Shown in pieces: positions 1 to 9,999 of a DNA stretch of 64,000 nucleotides (its first letter is position 1; every line of letters starts with the position of its first letter). A program made the position numbers and the translations under genes. Source of the DNA: Pseudotabrizicola alkalilacus (lineage in GTDB: Bacteria; Pseudomonadota; Alphaproteobacteria; Rhodobacterales; Rhodobacteraceae). The notes beneath the pieces are model-generated. The model saw nothing but the letters and a program-made list of their open reading frames with translations, did no database searches and was not told where the DNA came from. The stretch spans positions 62,001 to 126,000 of the forward strand of contig NZ_QWEY01000007.1 in NCBI RefSeq assembly GCF_003443995.1. Reading direction: 5' to 3'.

Positions 1-1
1 C

Positions 2-601
<600 letters not shown>

Positions 602-620
602 TCCTGCACTCCGCCACCAA

Positions 621-653
621 GGCCCCGGCGTCGCTGACGACCGGGGCTTTTTT
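621..653 (+). terminator. Rho-independent terminator after the corrinoid protein gene
   Basis: A 7-bp GC stem (GCCCCGG at 622-628, CCGGGGC at 641-647) with a 12-nt loop is followed by six T residues at 648-653. It lies 20 bp after the corrinoid protein stop codon. Confidence 0.85.
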
Positions 654-719
654 GTTGGATTTGGGGCTTCACATTTCTGCCACGAACGACCACATTCGAC
701 TCAGGAAAAGGAGTATTCC

Positions 720-875
720 ATGCCCCTCCCCCTGTTTCTGGCGATGCTGGCCTTTGTGATCACCGCGGCAGGCGCGACCATCGCCCTTGCCGTCTGGGTG
801 CAGGTGCCGATGCTGGCGCTCGCCCTCGCCGCCCTTGCCGGCAGTCTGATGCTGGGCTTGCGCCAGTGGCGCTGA
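720..875 (+). CDS. Small two-helix membrane protein (51 aa)
   Basis: This short ORF starts at an ATG at 720 preceded by a good Shine-Dalgarno (AGGAAAAGGAG, about 6 nt upstream). It encodes about 51 residues that are almost entirely hydrophobic: one likely helix at residues 3-24, a second at 28-46, and a basic C-terminus ending in RQWR. Its last 10 bases overlap the GTG start of the DUF1638 gene in another frame, so the two are probably translationally coupled. No family can be named from sequence alone. Its place between a corrinoid protein and DUF1638 suggests a membrane peptide of the same methyl-transfer locus, but that is inference. Confidence 0.6.
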   Translation: MPLPLFLAMLAFVITAAGATIALAVWVQVPMLALALAALAGSLMLGLRQWR

Positions 876-1540
876 CGCCACCCGATGATGCGACCCTGAC
901 CACCACCGGCCTGCCCCTCAGCGGCCCCTCGTCCACAGCGGACCGGGTTCTGCTGATCGCCTGCGGTGCCCTCGCGCATGAAATTCTGGCGCTGAAACAG
1001 CAAAACCACTGGTCGCATCTCGATCTGCAATGCCTGCCCGCCAACCTGCACCTCTGGCCCGACCGGATTCCGGCGGCGGTGGAGCAGGCGGTGGCGGCAC
1101 ACCGCGCCGCCTATGACCAGATCTTCATCGTCTACGCCGATTGCGGCACCGGCGGCCTGCTTCAGGCCAAATGCGCCGAGCTGGGGGTGCAGATGGTCGA
1201 GGGCCCGCACTGCTACAGCTTTTTTGAGGGCAACGCCGCCTTTGCCGCCAAAGCCGAAGACGAGTTCACCGCCTTCTACCTCACCGATTTTCTGGTGCGC
1301 CAGTTCGATGCCTTTGTCTGGCGGCCCATGGGACTGGACCGCCACCCCGAGCTGCGCGACATCTATTTCGGCAATTACACCAAACTGGTCTATCAGGCCC
1401 AAACCAACGACCCCGCGCTCGACGCAAAGGCCGCCAACTGCGCCGCCCGGCTGAACCTCGCCTATGAACGGCGCTTTACCGGCTATGGCGACCTTGCCAC
1501 CGCGTTGACACAGGTTGCAGCCGCTCGCGCCGCCCCCTAA
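866..1540 (+). CDS. DUF1638 domain-containing protein
   Basis: The 224-residue product matches the DUF1638 family, seen next to corrinoid-dependent methyltransferase genes in methanogens and in Rhodobacteraceae; its biochemical role is not established. Visible landmarks are an N-terminal LLIACGALAHEIL segment (residues 31-43), the LPANLHLWPDRIP stretch, a DCGTGG motif near residues 92-97, and conserved Cys/His residues in GPHCYSFF that could bind a metal or cofactor. The only start fitting the frame and the 10-bp overlap with the upstream small ORF is GTG at 866. Together with the corrinoid protein it is likely part of a B12-dependent demethylation locus that extends left of the window. The family call is fairly secure; the function is inference. 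Confidence 0.8.
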   Translation: MALTPPDDATLTTTGLPLSGPSSTADRVLLIACGALAHEILALKQQNHWSHLDLQCLPANLHLWPDRIPAAVEQAVAAHRAAYDQIFIVYADCGTGGLLQAKCAELGVQMVEGPHCYSFFEGNAAFAAKAEDEFTAFYLTDFLVRQFDAFVWRPMGLDRHPELRDIYFGNYTKLVYQAQTNDPALDAKAANCAARLNLAYERRFTGYGDLATALTQVAAARAAP

Positions 1541-1591
1541 CCTGCGGCTCTGTCCGGAGGTTGCCGTGACCCCCGGTAAACTGGTGCTGCC

Positions 1592-1978
1592 ATGACCCAA
1601 GCCTCTGATTTTCCCCGCGCCTTTGCCACCGCTTTCAGCGCCCAGAATGCCGAGGCCATCGCCGCCCTGTTTGCCGAGGATGGCAGCTTTCACGCCCTGA
1701 CCGGCCATTGGGCCGAAGGCCGCAGCACCATCGCCAAGGGGATGCAGCAGGAATTTGCCGGCCTGTCGCGCATGGCCCGGCTGGTCACCGGCAAAACCGC
1801 GCTGCGCCCGCTTGGTCCGGGGGCTGCGGTGCTGCATCAGCGCTTTGTCGTCACCGGCCTGCGCGATGCGAGTGGCGCGGAACTGCCGCGCATCGGCGCT
1901 CTGCTCACCGCGGTTCTGGTGGCCAAAGGCGAGGGCTGGCTCGCCCTGACCGCCACCTTCGCCATGGTCGAAGGCTGA
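1592..1978 (+). CDS. SnoaL/NTF2-like (SgcJ/EcaC-type) protein
   Basis: This 128-residue protein has the features of the nuclear-transport-factor-2/SnoaL cone fold: an N-terminal helix (FPRAFATAFSAQNAEAIAALF), the segment FAEDGSFHALTGHWAEGRSTI typical of DUF4440/SgcJ proteins, and alternating hydrophobic strands to the end. Members serve as small enzymes or ligand-binding domains with varied substrates, so no reaction can be assigned. It starts 51 bp after DUF1638 on the same strand and may share its transcript. A copy of the window's dispersed repeat begins 28 bp after its stop codon. Confidence 0.7.
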   Translation: MTQASDFPRAFATAFSAQNAEAIAALFAEDGSFHALTGHWAEGRSTIAKGMQQEFAGLSRMARLVTGKTALRPLGPGAAVLHQRFVVTGLRDASGAELPRIGALLTAVLVAKGEGWLALTATFAMVEG

Positions 1979-2006
1979 CCCCGGCCCCGGAAATCCTCGC
2001 CCCTGC

Positions 2007-2042
2007 ATTGCTGCTTTGAAAATACTCCCGCGCGGAGCGCTC
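2007..2042 (-). repeat. Dispersed GGGAGTATTT/GCAGCAAT repeat, copy 1
   Basis: In minus orientation this reads CGCGGGAGTATTTTCAAAG followed by CAGCAAT. It sits between the convergent 3' ends of the NTF2-like gene and recN. The same core recurs at nine other loci in the window. Confidence 0.7.
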
Positions 2043-2094
2043 TTTCTTTTCGGTCGATCATCGCGACCAGCGCAACAAAGCGCCCGCCCCCGCC

Positions 2095-3735
2095 CTACCC
2101 CAAGAGCGCCCGTGCCGCGTCACGCGCGGCGTCGCTGACGGTATCGCCCGACAGCATCCGCGCGATCTCTTCGACCCGCTCCGCAGCCGACAGCGCATAG
2201 ACAGTCGATAGCGTCTGCCCGGCCTCGACCCGCTTTTCCACCCGCCAGTGATGCGCGCCCAGGGCCGCGACCTGCGGGCTGTGCGTGACCACCAGCACCT
2301 GTGCGGTGTCCGACAACAGCTTCAGCCGCCGCCCCACGGCATCGGCGGTGGCCCCGCCCACGCCCCGGTCGATTTCGTCAAAGATCATCGTCAGCCCTTC
2401 GGCCTGCGCGGTCAGGCAGACCTTCAGCGCCAGCAGAAACCGGCTCAACTCGCCGCCCGAGGCGATCTTGTTCAGGGCCCCCGAGGGCGCGCCCGGGTTG
2501 GTGGCCACGGTAAAGGTCACGTCATCCGCGCCGTCGGGCCCGTCTTCGCCGCGCGAGACGGCGGTGACAAACACCGCGCGTTCCATCTTGAGCGGGGCCA
2601 GTTCCGCCGCCATCGCCCGGTCCAGCCGCGCCGCCGCCTCGCGCCGCGCCGCGGTCAGCCGTGCAGCCTCGGCGCGCCAGGCCGCCTCGGATTCGGTGAC
2701 CGCCTGCTGCAAGGCCCCAATCCCGGCCTCGCCACTGTCCAGCGCCTGCAACCGCGCCCGCAGATCGGCCGCAAAGCCGCCCAGATCATCGGGCATCACC
2801 CCATGCTTGCGCGCCAGTGCCCGGATCGCGAACAACCGCTCTTCCGCCGCTTCCAGATCGCCGGGGTTCACGTCCAGACCGGCCAGACAGGTCTCCACCC
2901 CGGCCTGCGCATCCGACAGCTCGATCAGGGCCCGCCCGATTGCCGCCAGCGGCGCCTCCAGCGCGCCCTCGGCCTTGTCGGCAGCCCCTTCCAGCCAGCG
3001 GGTCGCATCGCGCAAGGCGGCCTCTGCCCCGTCCTCTGACAACATCTGCAAGGCACGGGCGACATCAGCGCGAATGCGCTCTGCCCCCTGCATCGCACGT
3101 CTGCGCGCGTCCAGCGCCGCCTCTTCGCCCGGCTCGGGGGCCAGCTTGTCCAGCTCGGCCACCGCATGGCGCAGATAGTCTTCTTCCGCCCGCGCCGCCG
3201 TCAGCACCGCCTCGGCCCCGGCCAGCGCGCTGCGCGCCACCCGTGCCGCCGCCCAGGCCCGGCGCGAGGCTGTCAGGTCCAGCCCGGCAAACGTGTCCAA
3301 CAGCGCCCGGTGCCCGCGCGGGTTCAGCAGCCCCCGGTCGTCATGCTGGCCATGCAGTTCCACCAGCACCTCGGACAAGGCGCGCAGCACTTCGCCCGAC
3401 ACCCGGCGGTCGTTGACGAAAGCCGTCTTGCGGCCATCGGCCGTGTTCACCCGGCGCAGGATCAGGTCATCCTCGGCCTCGATCCCGGCCTCTTCCAGCA
3501 CGCTGCGCGCCGCATGGCCGGGGGGCAGATCAAACACCGCCGTCACCTCGCCCTGCGTGGCCCCGGCCCGCACCAGCTCGGCCCGGCCCCGCCAGCCCAG
3601 CACAAACCCCAGCGCATCGAGCAATATCGACTTGCCCGCGCCGGTTTCGCCGGTCAGCACATTGAGACCGGCCCCCAGATCAAGGGTCAGCCGGTCAATG
3701 ATCAACACATCGCGGATATCAAGCGAACGGAGCAT
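2095..3735 (-). CDS. recN: DNA repair protein RecN
   Basis: RecN is an SMC-like ATPase that works in recombinational repair of double-strand breaks. The 546-residue product is close to the family length. The Walker A motif GETGAGKS is at residues 29-36, a long helical/coiled-coil middle region (about 150-390) is rich in Ala, Arg and Glu, and the C-terminal ATPase half has the signature ASGGELSRFLLALK near residue 430, Walker B MIFDEIDRGVGG near 455 and the VVTHSPQVAALG switch region. It is the last gene of the lpxC-bamD-recN run and starts 38 bp after bamD, with a small GC hairpin between them. The bamD-recN neighbourhood is common in alphaproteobacteria. Confidence 0.96.
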   Translation of the reverse strand: MLRSLDIRDVLIIDRLTLDLGAGLNVLTGETGAGKSILLDALGFVLGWRGRAELVRAGATQGEVTAVFDLPPGHAARSVLEEAGIEAEDDLILRRVNTADGRKTAFVNDRRVSGEVLRALSEVLVELHGQHDDRGLLNPRGHRALLDTFAGLDLTASRRAWAAARVARSALAGAEAVLTAARAEEDYLRHAVAELDKLAPEPGEEAALDARRRAMQGAERIRADVARALQMLSEDGAEAALRDATRWLEGAADKAEGALEAPLAAIGRALIELSDAQAGVETCLAGLDVNPGDLEAAEERLFAIRALARKHGVMPDDLGGFAADLRARLQALDSGEAGIGALQQAVTESEAAWRAEAARLTAARREAAARLDRAMAAELAPLKMERAVFVTAVSRGEDGPDGADDVTFTVATNPGAPSGALNKIASGGELSRFLLALKVCLTAQAEGLTMIFDEIDRGVGGATADAVGRRLKLLSDTAQVLVVTHSPQVAALGAHHWRVEKRVEAGQTLSTVYALSAAERVEEIARMLSGDTVSDAARDAARALLG

Positions 3736-3749
3736 AGGTCATCCCGTAG

Positions 3750-3769
3750 GGTGCGTGCGGGCACGCACC
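3750..3769. repeat. GGTGCGTGC inverted repeat between bamD and recN
   Basis: GGTGCGTGC at 3750-3758 and GCACGCACC at 3761-3769 form a near-perfect stem with a tiny loop, preceded by GTAG. The GTAGGGTGCGTGC phrase resembles dispersed extragenic palindromes in many bacterial genomes; this is the only copy in the window. It could weaken transcription between bamD and recN. Confidence 0.55.
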
Positions 3770-3773
3770 GCTC

Positions 3774-4631
3774 TTACAGCCACTCGCCCTTGATCATCTG
3801 ACGATACACCTGGCTCAGCCAGCTGTCGCCCTGCGCCTCTGGCGCCAGACCCCGGCCTTTCAGCAGACGGAAGCTGTCGTCATAAAACGGCGAGGATTGA
3901 TAGTTGTAGCCCAGAATGGCCGCTGCCGTCTGCGCTTCGGCATTCAGGCCCAGCCCCAGATACCCCTCGACCAGCCGGTGCAGCGCCTCGGCGGTGTGGG
4001 TGGTGGTCTGAAAGTCCTGTACCACGGTGCGGAACCGGTTGATCGCAGCGGTATAGTTGCGCCGTTTCAGGTAATAGCGCCCGATTTCCATTTCCTTGCC
4101 AGCCAGATGGTCAAAGGCCAGCTCGAATTTCAGCATGGCAGAGCGGGCATAGTCGCTGTCGGGATATTGTTCGATCACCTGACGCATGCTTTGCAACGCC
4201 TGAAAGGTCAGACCCTGATCGCGGCCAACTTCGTCAATCTGGTCATAATAGGACAGCGCCATCAGGTAAGACGCATAGGGCGCATCATCATCGCCGGGAT
4301 AGGTATCAAGAAAGCGCTGCGCGGTCGAGCGCGCCTCTTCGTATTCCTTGGCCTTGTGCTGGCTGAAGGCCTGCATGATCAGCGACCGCTTGGCCCATTC
4401 CGAATAGGGATAAAGCCGTTCCACTTCCTGGAAATAGCGGATCGCGTCCTTGGGTTTGGACCCGGTTTCCAGCTCCAGCTCGCCCTGTTTGTAAATCTCT
4501 TCGGCTGTGTAGCTGTCCAGCGACCGCTCTTGCGTGCGCGCACCACAAGCCGAGAGAATCGACAGAACGAGCGCGATGCTCAGCCATTTCGCGCCCGATT
4601 TTCCGACTGCCATCGTCTGCCTATCCATCAA
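3774..4631 (-). CDS. bamD: Outer membrane assembly lipoprotein BamD
   Basis: BamD is a periplasm-facing outer-membrane lipoprotein of the BAM complex that folds beta-barrel proteins into the outer membrane. The N-terminus carries a basic stretch, a hydrophobic core (WLSIALVLSI) and a lipobox LSAC that puts the acylated cysteine at about residue 29. The rest is tetratricopeptide-like: repeated pairs of helices such as YKQGELELETGSKPKDAIRY and RSTAQRFLDTYPGDDDAPYA. At 285 residues it fits the family. The start could also be the second methionine (MAVGKSG, 4613), which would leave a more usual signal-peptide length. It lies between lpxC and recN on the same strand. Confidence 0.93.
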   Translation of the reverse strand: MMDRQTMAVGKSGAKWLSIALVLSILSACGARTQERSLDSYTAEEIYKQGELELETGSKPKDAIRYFQEVERLYPYSEWAKRSLIMQAFSQHKAKEYEEARSTAQRFLDTYPGDDDAPYASYLMALSYYDQIDEVGRDQGLTFQALQSMRQVIEQYPDSDYARSAMLKFELAFDHLAGKEMEIGRYYLKRRNYTAAINRFRTVVQDFQTTTHTAEALHRLVEGYLGLGLNAEAQTAAAILGYNYQSSPFYDDSFRLLKGRGLAPEAQGDSWLSQVYRQMIKGEWL

Positions 4632-4741
4632 ACCACCCGGAACGCACGCTGTCTGCGGCGCGGTTTCCGCCCTGTTGCAGACCTCCTAGCACAGAAAAAT
4701 CCGCTGCGCAAAACGCCTTTGCGCCTAAGATCACAACCCTG

Positions 4742-5662
4742 TCAGGCCGTTGCGGGAAGGTCGCTGCGATGCACACCCATACCGGGCAATTTTCCCACGG
4801 TCAGAGCGCTGCATTCCATCATCCGCCATGCGGTCAGATCGGCGAACAACGCCACCAGCAGGCGGTTGGTCAGCGCATGGCCCGCGCGGATGCCGGTATA
4901 ACGGCCCAAAATCGGCCCGCCCGCCAGATACAGATCGCCCATCGCGTCCAGCATCTTGTGGCGCACCGGCTCATCTTCGTGGCGCAAGCCGCCCGGGGAC
5001 AACACACGGTCGCCCTCGAACACCACGGCATTGTCAAGCGTACCGCCCAAGGCAAGCCCACGGGCGCGCATCGCATCGACATCGGCCTGACGGCAAAAGG
5101 TGCGGCTGTCGGCCAATTCGCGGACAAAAGCGCCGTTGGACAGGTTCAGATGCTTGGCCTGAAACCCGATGGCCGCTTCGTCGAATTGAATGGAAAAGTC
5201 AATCTCCAGCATATCCGCCGGGTCCAGACGGGCCACCGCCTCGCCCTCACGGACCTCGACCGGTTTGATCACGCGGATCGCCCGCACCGGGGCGGATTGT
5301 TCGATCAGCCCCTTGGCCAGAAAGCCATCGACGAAGGCGACGGCAGAGCCATCCAGGATCGGCACTTCCGGTCCGTCAATTTCGATCACGGCGTTATGAA
5401 TGGCACAGCCCGCAAGGGCCGCCATCACATGCTCGATCGTCGACACCTCGACCCCATCGGCATTGCGGATCAGCGTGCACAGACGCGACGGCACCACCTG
5501 ATCCCAGCGCGCGGCAATCATCTGATCACCCGAGGTCACATCGACGCGCTTGAACCAGATGCCGTAATCTGCCGAAGCAGGCCGCACCACCATGCGCACG
5601 GGCGCGCCGGAGTGCAAACCCCGACCTTCAAACACCACAGCGGATTTCAGCGTATTCTGCAA
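4742..5662 (-). CDS. lpxC: UDP-3-O-acyl-N-acetylglucosamine deacetylase
   Basis: LpxC is the zinc hydrolase that removes the acetyl group from UDP-3-O-acyl-GlcNAc, the committed step of lipid A synthesis. The 306-residue product has all expected active-site residues: His78 in STIEHVMAALAG, His235 and Asp239 in VRHKMLDAMGD, and His262 in AGHALTN, plus a conserved Glu77. The start is a TTG at 5662, preceded by an AGGGG element about 7 nt upstream; the resulting N-terminus MQNTLKSAVVFEGRGLHSG aligns with LpxC N-termini generally, so the rare start codon is credible and may limit translation. It follows ftsZ after a strong terminator, so it probably has its own promoter within 5663-5830. Confidence 0.95.
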   Translation of the reverse strand: MQNTLKSAVVFEGRGLHSGAPVRMVVRPASADYGIWFKRVDVTSGDQMIAARWDQVVPSRLCTLIRNADGVEVSTIEHVMAALAGCAIHNAVIEIDGPEVPILDGSAVAFVDGFLAKGLIEQSAPVRAIRVIKPVEVREGEAVARLDPADMLEIDFSIQFDEAAIGFQAKHLNLSNGAFVRELADSRTFCRQADVDAMRARGLALGGTLDNAVVFEGDRVLSPGGLRHEDEPVRHKMLDAMGDLYLAGGPILGRYTGIRAGHALTNRLLVALFADLTAWRMMECSALTVGKLPGMGVHRSDLPATA

Positions 5663-5830
5663 AGTCAGACCCCTGGTCGTCGTATAAAGTTAACCTGCTC
5701 ACAACGCCGCACGGGCGGCAAAAGTTGCGACAGTGTTCCGTGACATTGAATTAAGGATTTATGACGCCAAAGCCAACTCACGGTTTATGTCGGTTCGTGA
5801 CAGAAAGAATGGGCCGTAAATATATGATTT

Positions 5831-5864
5831 AAAACAAGAAAGCCCGCACACAGTGCGGGCTTTC
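5831..5864 (-). terminator. Strong rho-independent terminator after ftsZ
   Basis: A perfect 12-bp stem, GAAAGCCCGCAC at 5838-5849 and GTGCGGGCTTTC at 5853-5864 with a 3-nt loop, lies 23 bp beyond the ftsZ stop. On the minus strand it is followed by TTGTTTT. This separates ftsZ from lpxC. Confidence 0.9.
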
Positions 5865-5886
5865 CGATATTTGTTACAATCGTTTC

Positions 5887-7527
5887 TCAGTTCGCCTGAC
5901 GGCGCAGAAACGCGGGGATCTCGATCCGCTCCTGATCGGCGCTCAGTTCCGGCTCGTCGTCATAAGACGTGACCGGCGGTTGCTGGCGGCCGGGGGCCGG
6001 ACGCTCGGATGCCGCCTGCTCATGGCCACCACCCGCCATGCGGTTGATTAGCGAGCCGATGCCAAAGCGCGGGCGCGCCTGCTCGGCTGCCTTTTGCGCG
6101 GCGGCAGGTTGCGGTGCGGCTGCGGCCGGGCGCGGGGCAGCGCCCTGCCCCGGACCGCGCGACACGGCAGCCTGCAACCGGGCCAAAGCCTCGGGCGACG
6201 GGGTGCCAGCGGCGCGCGGGCGCGGTGCGACAAAGGCCGCCGCGTCGTCATGCATCGGCACGCCACGCGACGGCGCGGCAGCAGCAGGCTGCGGGCGATA
6301 GGCCGGAGCCGGCAGCTCGTCGCTGTGCTCTTCGGCATAAGGCGCGCGGGCGGCGACAGCGTCAAACAGCTGCTGCTGTTGCGGAGCCGGAGCATGCTGC
6401 ACCGGCTGCGGCGCGGGTTGCGGCGCAGGCGTCATGGCAACCTGCTGCACCGAAAACGCGGGCTGCTGTGCCGGGGCCTCAGCCGCCGGAGCGGTCAGGT
6501 GCGACGGCAGCGGGGCTGCCATCGACCGGCGCGCCACCGGGGTTTCAGCCTTGGCCACAGCCACGTCGATGCCGGTTGCCACGACCGACACGCGCAGCAT
6601 ACCTTCCATGCTGGTATCCAGCGTGGAGCCGACGATGATGTTCGCGTCCGGATCGACCTTTTCGCGGATGATGTTCGCGGCCTCGTCCAGTTCGAACAGG
6701 GTCAGATCGTAACCGCCGGTGATGTTGATCAGCACGCCCTTGGCGCCGTTCAGGCTGATCTCGTCCAGCAGCGGGTTGGCAATCGCCTTCTCTGCCGCCT
6801 GAACCGCGCGATCTTCGCCCGACGCTTCGCCGGTGCCCATCATCGCCTTGCCCATCTCGTCCATCACCGCACGCACGTCGGCAAAGTCGAGGTTGATCAG
6901 GCCGGGGCGCACCATCAGATCGGTCACGCCCTTGACGCCCTGATACAGCACGTCATCGGCCATGGCGAAGGCTTCGGTAAAGGTGGTGCGTTCATTGGCC
7001 AGACGGAACAGGTTCTGGTTCGGGATGATGATCAGCGTATCAACAACCTTTTGCAGCGCCTCGATGCCGTCTTCGGCCTGCTTCATCCGCTTGGCACCTT
7101 CGAACTGAAAGGGCTTGGTCACAACACCGACGGTCAGCACGCCCAGCTCCCGCGCGGCCTGCGCGATGATCGGGGCCGCCCCGGTGCCGGTGCCGCCGCC
7201 CATACCAGCGGTGATAAAGCACATATGCGCGCCCGCCAGATGATCGACGATTTCCTCAATGGTCTCTTCCGCTGCGGCAGCACCCACGGTCGGGCGGGCC
7301 CCTGCCCCCAGACCCTCGGTCGCCTTGATCCCCATCTGGATCTTGGACGTCGCCTTGGATTGCTGCAGGGCCTGTGCATCGGTATTGGCCACGACGAACT
7401 CTACCCCTTCAAGGTTTTGTTCGATCATGTTGTTGACCGCGTTACCGCCTGCACCGCCGACACCAAACACGGTGATCCGGGGCTTCAGCTCTTCGCGCTG
7501 CGCGTTCACGATGAAGTTGAGTGCCAT
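5887..7527 (-). CDS. ftsZ: Cell division protein FtsZ
   Basis: FtsZ is the tubulin-like GTPase that polymerises into the cytokinetic ring. The N-terminal GTPase domain shows the GTP-binding start [14 protein letters not shown] (residues 21-34) and the tubulin signature GGGTGTG (110-116), with NTDAQAL and a T7-type [11 protein letters not shown] loop. The globular core ends near residue 320. A long Ala/Pro/Gln-rich linker of about 190 residues follows, as usual for alphaproteobacterial FtsZ. The C-terminal conserved peptide, near [16 protein letters not shown], docks FtsA and other ring partners. At 546 residues it is long for FtsZ in general but normal for this group. A 229-bp spacer separates it from ftsA, longer than most dcw gaps, so a promoter there is likely. 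Confidence 0.97.
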   Translation of the reverse strand: MALNFIVNAQREELKPRITVFGVGGAGGNAVNNMIEQNLEGVEFVVANTDAQALQQSKATSKIQMGIKATEGLGAGARPTVGAAAAEETIEEIVDHLAGAHMCFITAGMGGGTGTGAAPIIAQAARELGVLTVGVVTKPFQFEGAKRMKQAEDGIEALQKVVDTLIIIPNQNLFRLANERTTFTEAFAMADDVLYQGVKGVTDLMVRPGLINLDFADVRAVMDEMGKAMMGTGEASGEDRAVQAAEKAIANPLLDEISLNGAKGVLINITGGYDLTLFELDEAANIIREKVDPDANIIVGSTLDTSMEGMLRVSVVATGIDVAVAKAETPVARRSMAAPLPSHLTAPAAEAPAQQPAFSVQQVAMTPAPQPAPQPVQHAPAPQQQQLFDAVAARAPYAEEHSDELPAPAYRPQPAAAAPSRGVPMHDDAAAFVAPRPRAAGTPSPEALARLQAAVSRGPGQGAAPRPAAAAPQPAAAQKAAEQARPRFGIGSLINRMAGGGHEQAASERPAPGRQQPPVTSYDDEPELSADQERIEIPAFLRRQAN

Positions 7528-7687
7528 TGCCTATCCGCCTGTCTTTTTGTTGTGCCGCCAGTGGTCGTCTTGCCGCCGCGTCTGATGTCTGGATCGGGGT
7601 TACGCGCCTGTCCCGGGCGCGTTTGCCCTCGAATTACCCCCTAGAATATCCACATGCCTGCCAGTCGTCACTCAAAAAAGCACCCAG

Positions 7688-7706
7688 ACCCCACAAAATA
7701 TGGGGT
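7688..7706. other. Small inverted repeat in the ftsA-ftsZ spacer
   Basis: ACCCCA at 7688-7693 and TGGGGT at 7701-7706 flank the AT-rich loop CAAAATA. It lies in the 229-bp ftsA-ftsZ spacer, about 160 bp before ftsZ. It could be a weak attenuator or a binding site. Nearby on the minus strand, TTGAGT (around 7670) and GATATT (around 7648) could form a sigma70-like promoter for ftsZ, although the spacing is not ideal. Confidence 0.35.
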
Positions 7707-7756
7707 TTGTTGCATCTATTTCAGCGGGATTTCGCCACTCGCGCAGGATATTGGGG

Positions 7757-9088
7757 TCACCAGTTGTCTTTGAACCATTTCACCACCCGCTTGAGGGACC
7801 GTGCCGGATAGCGCTCGGCCGGAATTTCGAAATCCCACCACTCATCCTGCGGATGGGCCGCGAACAGACACAGGCCCACCGTCGATGAAAATGCGGCCCC
7901 CGTCGCCGCCTGTGGCAACCCCTGCACCCGCAGCGGGCGGCCAAGACGCACCCGCTGACCCAAGATGCGGCTCGCCAATCCGTCCAGTCCGGGGATCTGG
8001 CTTGCTCCCCCGGTCAGCACGATCTGCTGGCTGGGCAGGCTGTCAAAACCCGCCGCATCCAAACGCGCCCGCACCTCTTCCAGAATTTCCTCGACCCGTG
8101 GCCGCATGATGCCGATCAGCTCGGCCCGGCTGACCTGGCGGCGGTCTTTTTCCCAGTCGCCAGAGTCGCCGCCGACCTCGATCATCTCGCGGTCATCCAT
8201 GCCGGTCGCCTGCACGCCGCCATGTTTGGTCTTGATCCGCTCGGCCACCGCCATCGGCACCATCAGCCCCTTGGAGATGTCGCTGGTCACATGATCGCCG
8301 CCCATCCGCACCGCATCGGCAAAGATCATGTGCTTTTTCATGAAGACCGAAATCCCGGTCGAACCGCCGCCCATTTCGATGCAGGCCGCCCCCAGCTCCT
8401 GCTCATCCTCGACCAGCGCCGAGATGCCCGAGACATAGGCCGAAGACGCCATCCCCGCCAGTTCCAGATCACAGCGCTGAATACAGTGCAGGATGTTCTG
8501 CACCACGTTGCCGTCAATCGACAGCAAGTGCATGTCGGTCGCCAGCCGGTTGCCGATCTGCCCGCGCGGATCGCCAAGGCCGGACCGGTGATCCAGCGCA
8601 AAGTTCACCGGCTGCGCATGCAGCACTTCGCGGTCCTGTCCGATATCAGGCATGTCACAGGCCGACAGCACGCGGGCCACGTCCTGTTCGGTCACCACCG
8701 AGTCTTCCAGATCAATCTCACCGGCCAGACCATAGCTGCGTGGCTCTGCCCCCGAGAAACAGGCGATCACATGATCCACCCGCACATTGGCCATCTTCTG
8801 CGCCGCCTGCACCGCAGTGCGCACCGCGCGCTCGGTTTCTGCCATCACCGCGATCTCGCCAAAGCGCACCCCGCGCGACCGCGTGGTGGCCGCCCCGATC
8901 ACCCGGAACGACGACTGCCCGGCCATTGGCCCCACGGTATCGTCGCCAAAGCTGTCCACCCCGTCAAAGCGCAGGATCAGACAGGCGATCTTCGACGTGC
9001 CGATGTCCAGAATGGCAATAACGCCGCGTTGCATGGCGGCGCGGCGCATGTTCCGCATGGCGCGCTGCGCCTGATAGAGGTCGGTCAT
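7757..9088 (-). CDS. ftsA: Cell division protein FtsA
   Basis: FtsA is an actin-like ATPase that tethers FtsZ filaments to the inner membrane and recruits later divisome proteins. The 443-residue product has the phosphate-1 motif IAILDIGTSKIACLIL (about residues 24-39), a phosphate-2 region AACIEMGGGSTGISVF near residue 235, and an adenosine motif IVLTGGASQIPGL near 355. It ends with a basic/aromatic amphipathic tail (SLKRVVKWFKDNW) that fits the membrane-targeting sequence of the family. It overlaps ftsQ by 4 bp. Confidence 0.96.
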   Translation of the reverse strand: MTDLYQAQRAMRNMRRAAMQRGVIAILDIGTSKIACLILRFDGVDSFGDDTVGPMAGQSSFRVIGAATTRSRGVRFGEIAVMAETERAVRTAVQAAQKMANVRVDHVIACFSGAEPRSYGLAGEIDLEDSVVTEQDVARVLSACDMPDIGQDREVLHAQPVNFALDHRSGLGDPRGQIGNRLATDMHLLSIDGNVVQNILHCIQRCDLELAGMASSAYVSGISALVEDEQELGAACIEMGGGSTGISVFMKKHMIFADAVRMGGDHVTSDISKGLMVPMAVAERIKTKHGGVQATGMDDREMIEVGGDSGDWEKDRRQVSRAELIGIMRPRVEEILEEVRARLDAAGFDSLPSQQIVLTGGASQIPGLDGLASRILGQRVRLGRPLRVQGLPQAATGAAFSSTVGLCLFAAHPQDEWWDFEIPAERYPARSLKRVVKWFKDNW

Positions 9089-9999
9089 AGCTGGCTCCCG
9101 CTGGTGTCGATGCCCTGTGATTGCCGCAACTGGTTCAGCGCATAGGGCGCCAGACGCAGCACGGGGCGATGGTCGGTTCTCAGGTCCACGGTCAGAATAT
9201 CGCGCCCGAGCAGATCGCCCGCCTGATGCAGGGCGATCAGCCGTTCGATGGCGGCAATCGGTTTGTCTGCCGGCAGCAGAATGCGTTGATTGCGGTCCAG
9301 AACCACATCCCAGCGCCGCTCTCCCACCCGCACCAGCCCGCGCACGCGCGGCGAGATCGGGGCGGCAGCGGCCAGCAAGGCCAGCGCTTCGGGCGTGGCA
9401 CTGTCTGCCGCATCCCCGGCGACGACCGGCAGATCGGGCCGGTCACTGCGCGCGCCAAGGCTCGCCACGCGGTGCCCGGTCGCATCCAGCATCTCGATCC
9501 CGTCTGCCGTGCGCCACAACAGCGCCGGTTCGCGTTCGGTAATCGCCACCTCCAGCACCCCGCCCGAGCGCACGATCAGATCGGCGCGCGCAATCGCGTC
9601 CAGCTCCTGAATCCGCGCCCGCGCGGCGGCAAGGTCGATCTCAAACGACGATTTCGGCAGCTTCAGATCCAGCTTGGCCCGCACCACATCGGCCAGTTCA
9701 GGCGAGGCCCCGACCACCGAGACCAGACCCACCATGAACTCGGGCCGGTTCTGGAACTGGGTGCGGATTTCCGAAACCCCCCCCGCAATCGCGTCGCGGC
9801 GGTCCTCATCGGCCAGAATGATCCCGACCACCGAGGCCAGTACAAAGGTCGGCACGCCCACGCGGAACATCACGCGGAACAGCGGCGTCAGCCACAGCCG
9901 CTGCATCCGGTAGGCCCACCGCGAGGGCGCCGGATCGCGGCGCAGCGGAATGGCGGCCAAAGGCGGCGGCTGACGGCGGGGCGCGCTCAGCGGTTGCAT
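9085..9999 (-). CDS. ftsQ: Cell division protein FtsQ
   Basis: FtsQ is a bitopic membrane protein that scaffolds the divisome through FtsL and FtsB. I place the start at the ATG at 9999 because GGAGG lies 7 nt upstream; an upstream in-frame start (10026) would sit further inside ddl. The protein then has 304 residues: a Pro/Arg-rich cytoplasmic tail (1-43), one transmembrane helix (about 45-63, [17 protein letters not shown]), a POTRA domain (about 75-145, containing [19 protein letters not shown]) and the beta domain to the C-terminus. Its start overlaps the end of ddl by 13 bp and its end overlaps ftsA by 4 bp, the usual ddl-ftsQ-ftsA order. Confidence 0.93.
   Translation of the reverse strand: MQPLSAPRRQPPPLAAIPLRRDPAPSRWAYRMQRLWLTPLFRVMFRVGVPTFVLASVVGIILADEDRRDAIAGGVSEIRTQFQNRPEFMVGLVSVVGASPELADVVRAKLDLKLPKSSFEIDLAAARARIQELDAIARADLIVRSGGVLEVAITEREPALLWRTADGIEMLDATGHRVASLGARSDRPDLPVVAGDAADSATPEALALLAAAAPISPRVRGLVRVGERRWDVVLDRNQRILLPADKPIAAIERLIALHQAGDLLGRDILTVDLRTDHRPVLRLAPYALNQLRQSQGIDTSGSQL

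Noticed and set aside
5663-5830. CtrA binding site (TTAA-N7-TTAA) upstream of lpxC
   Set aside because: Only a single TTAACC half-site near 5690 is present; no properly spaced second half.
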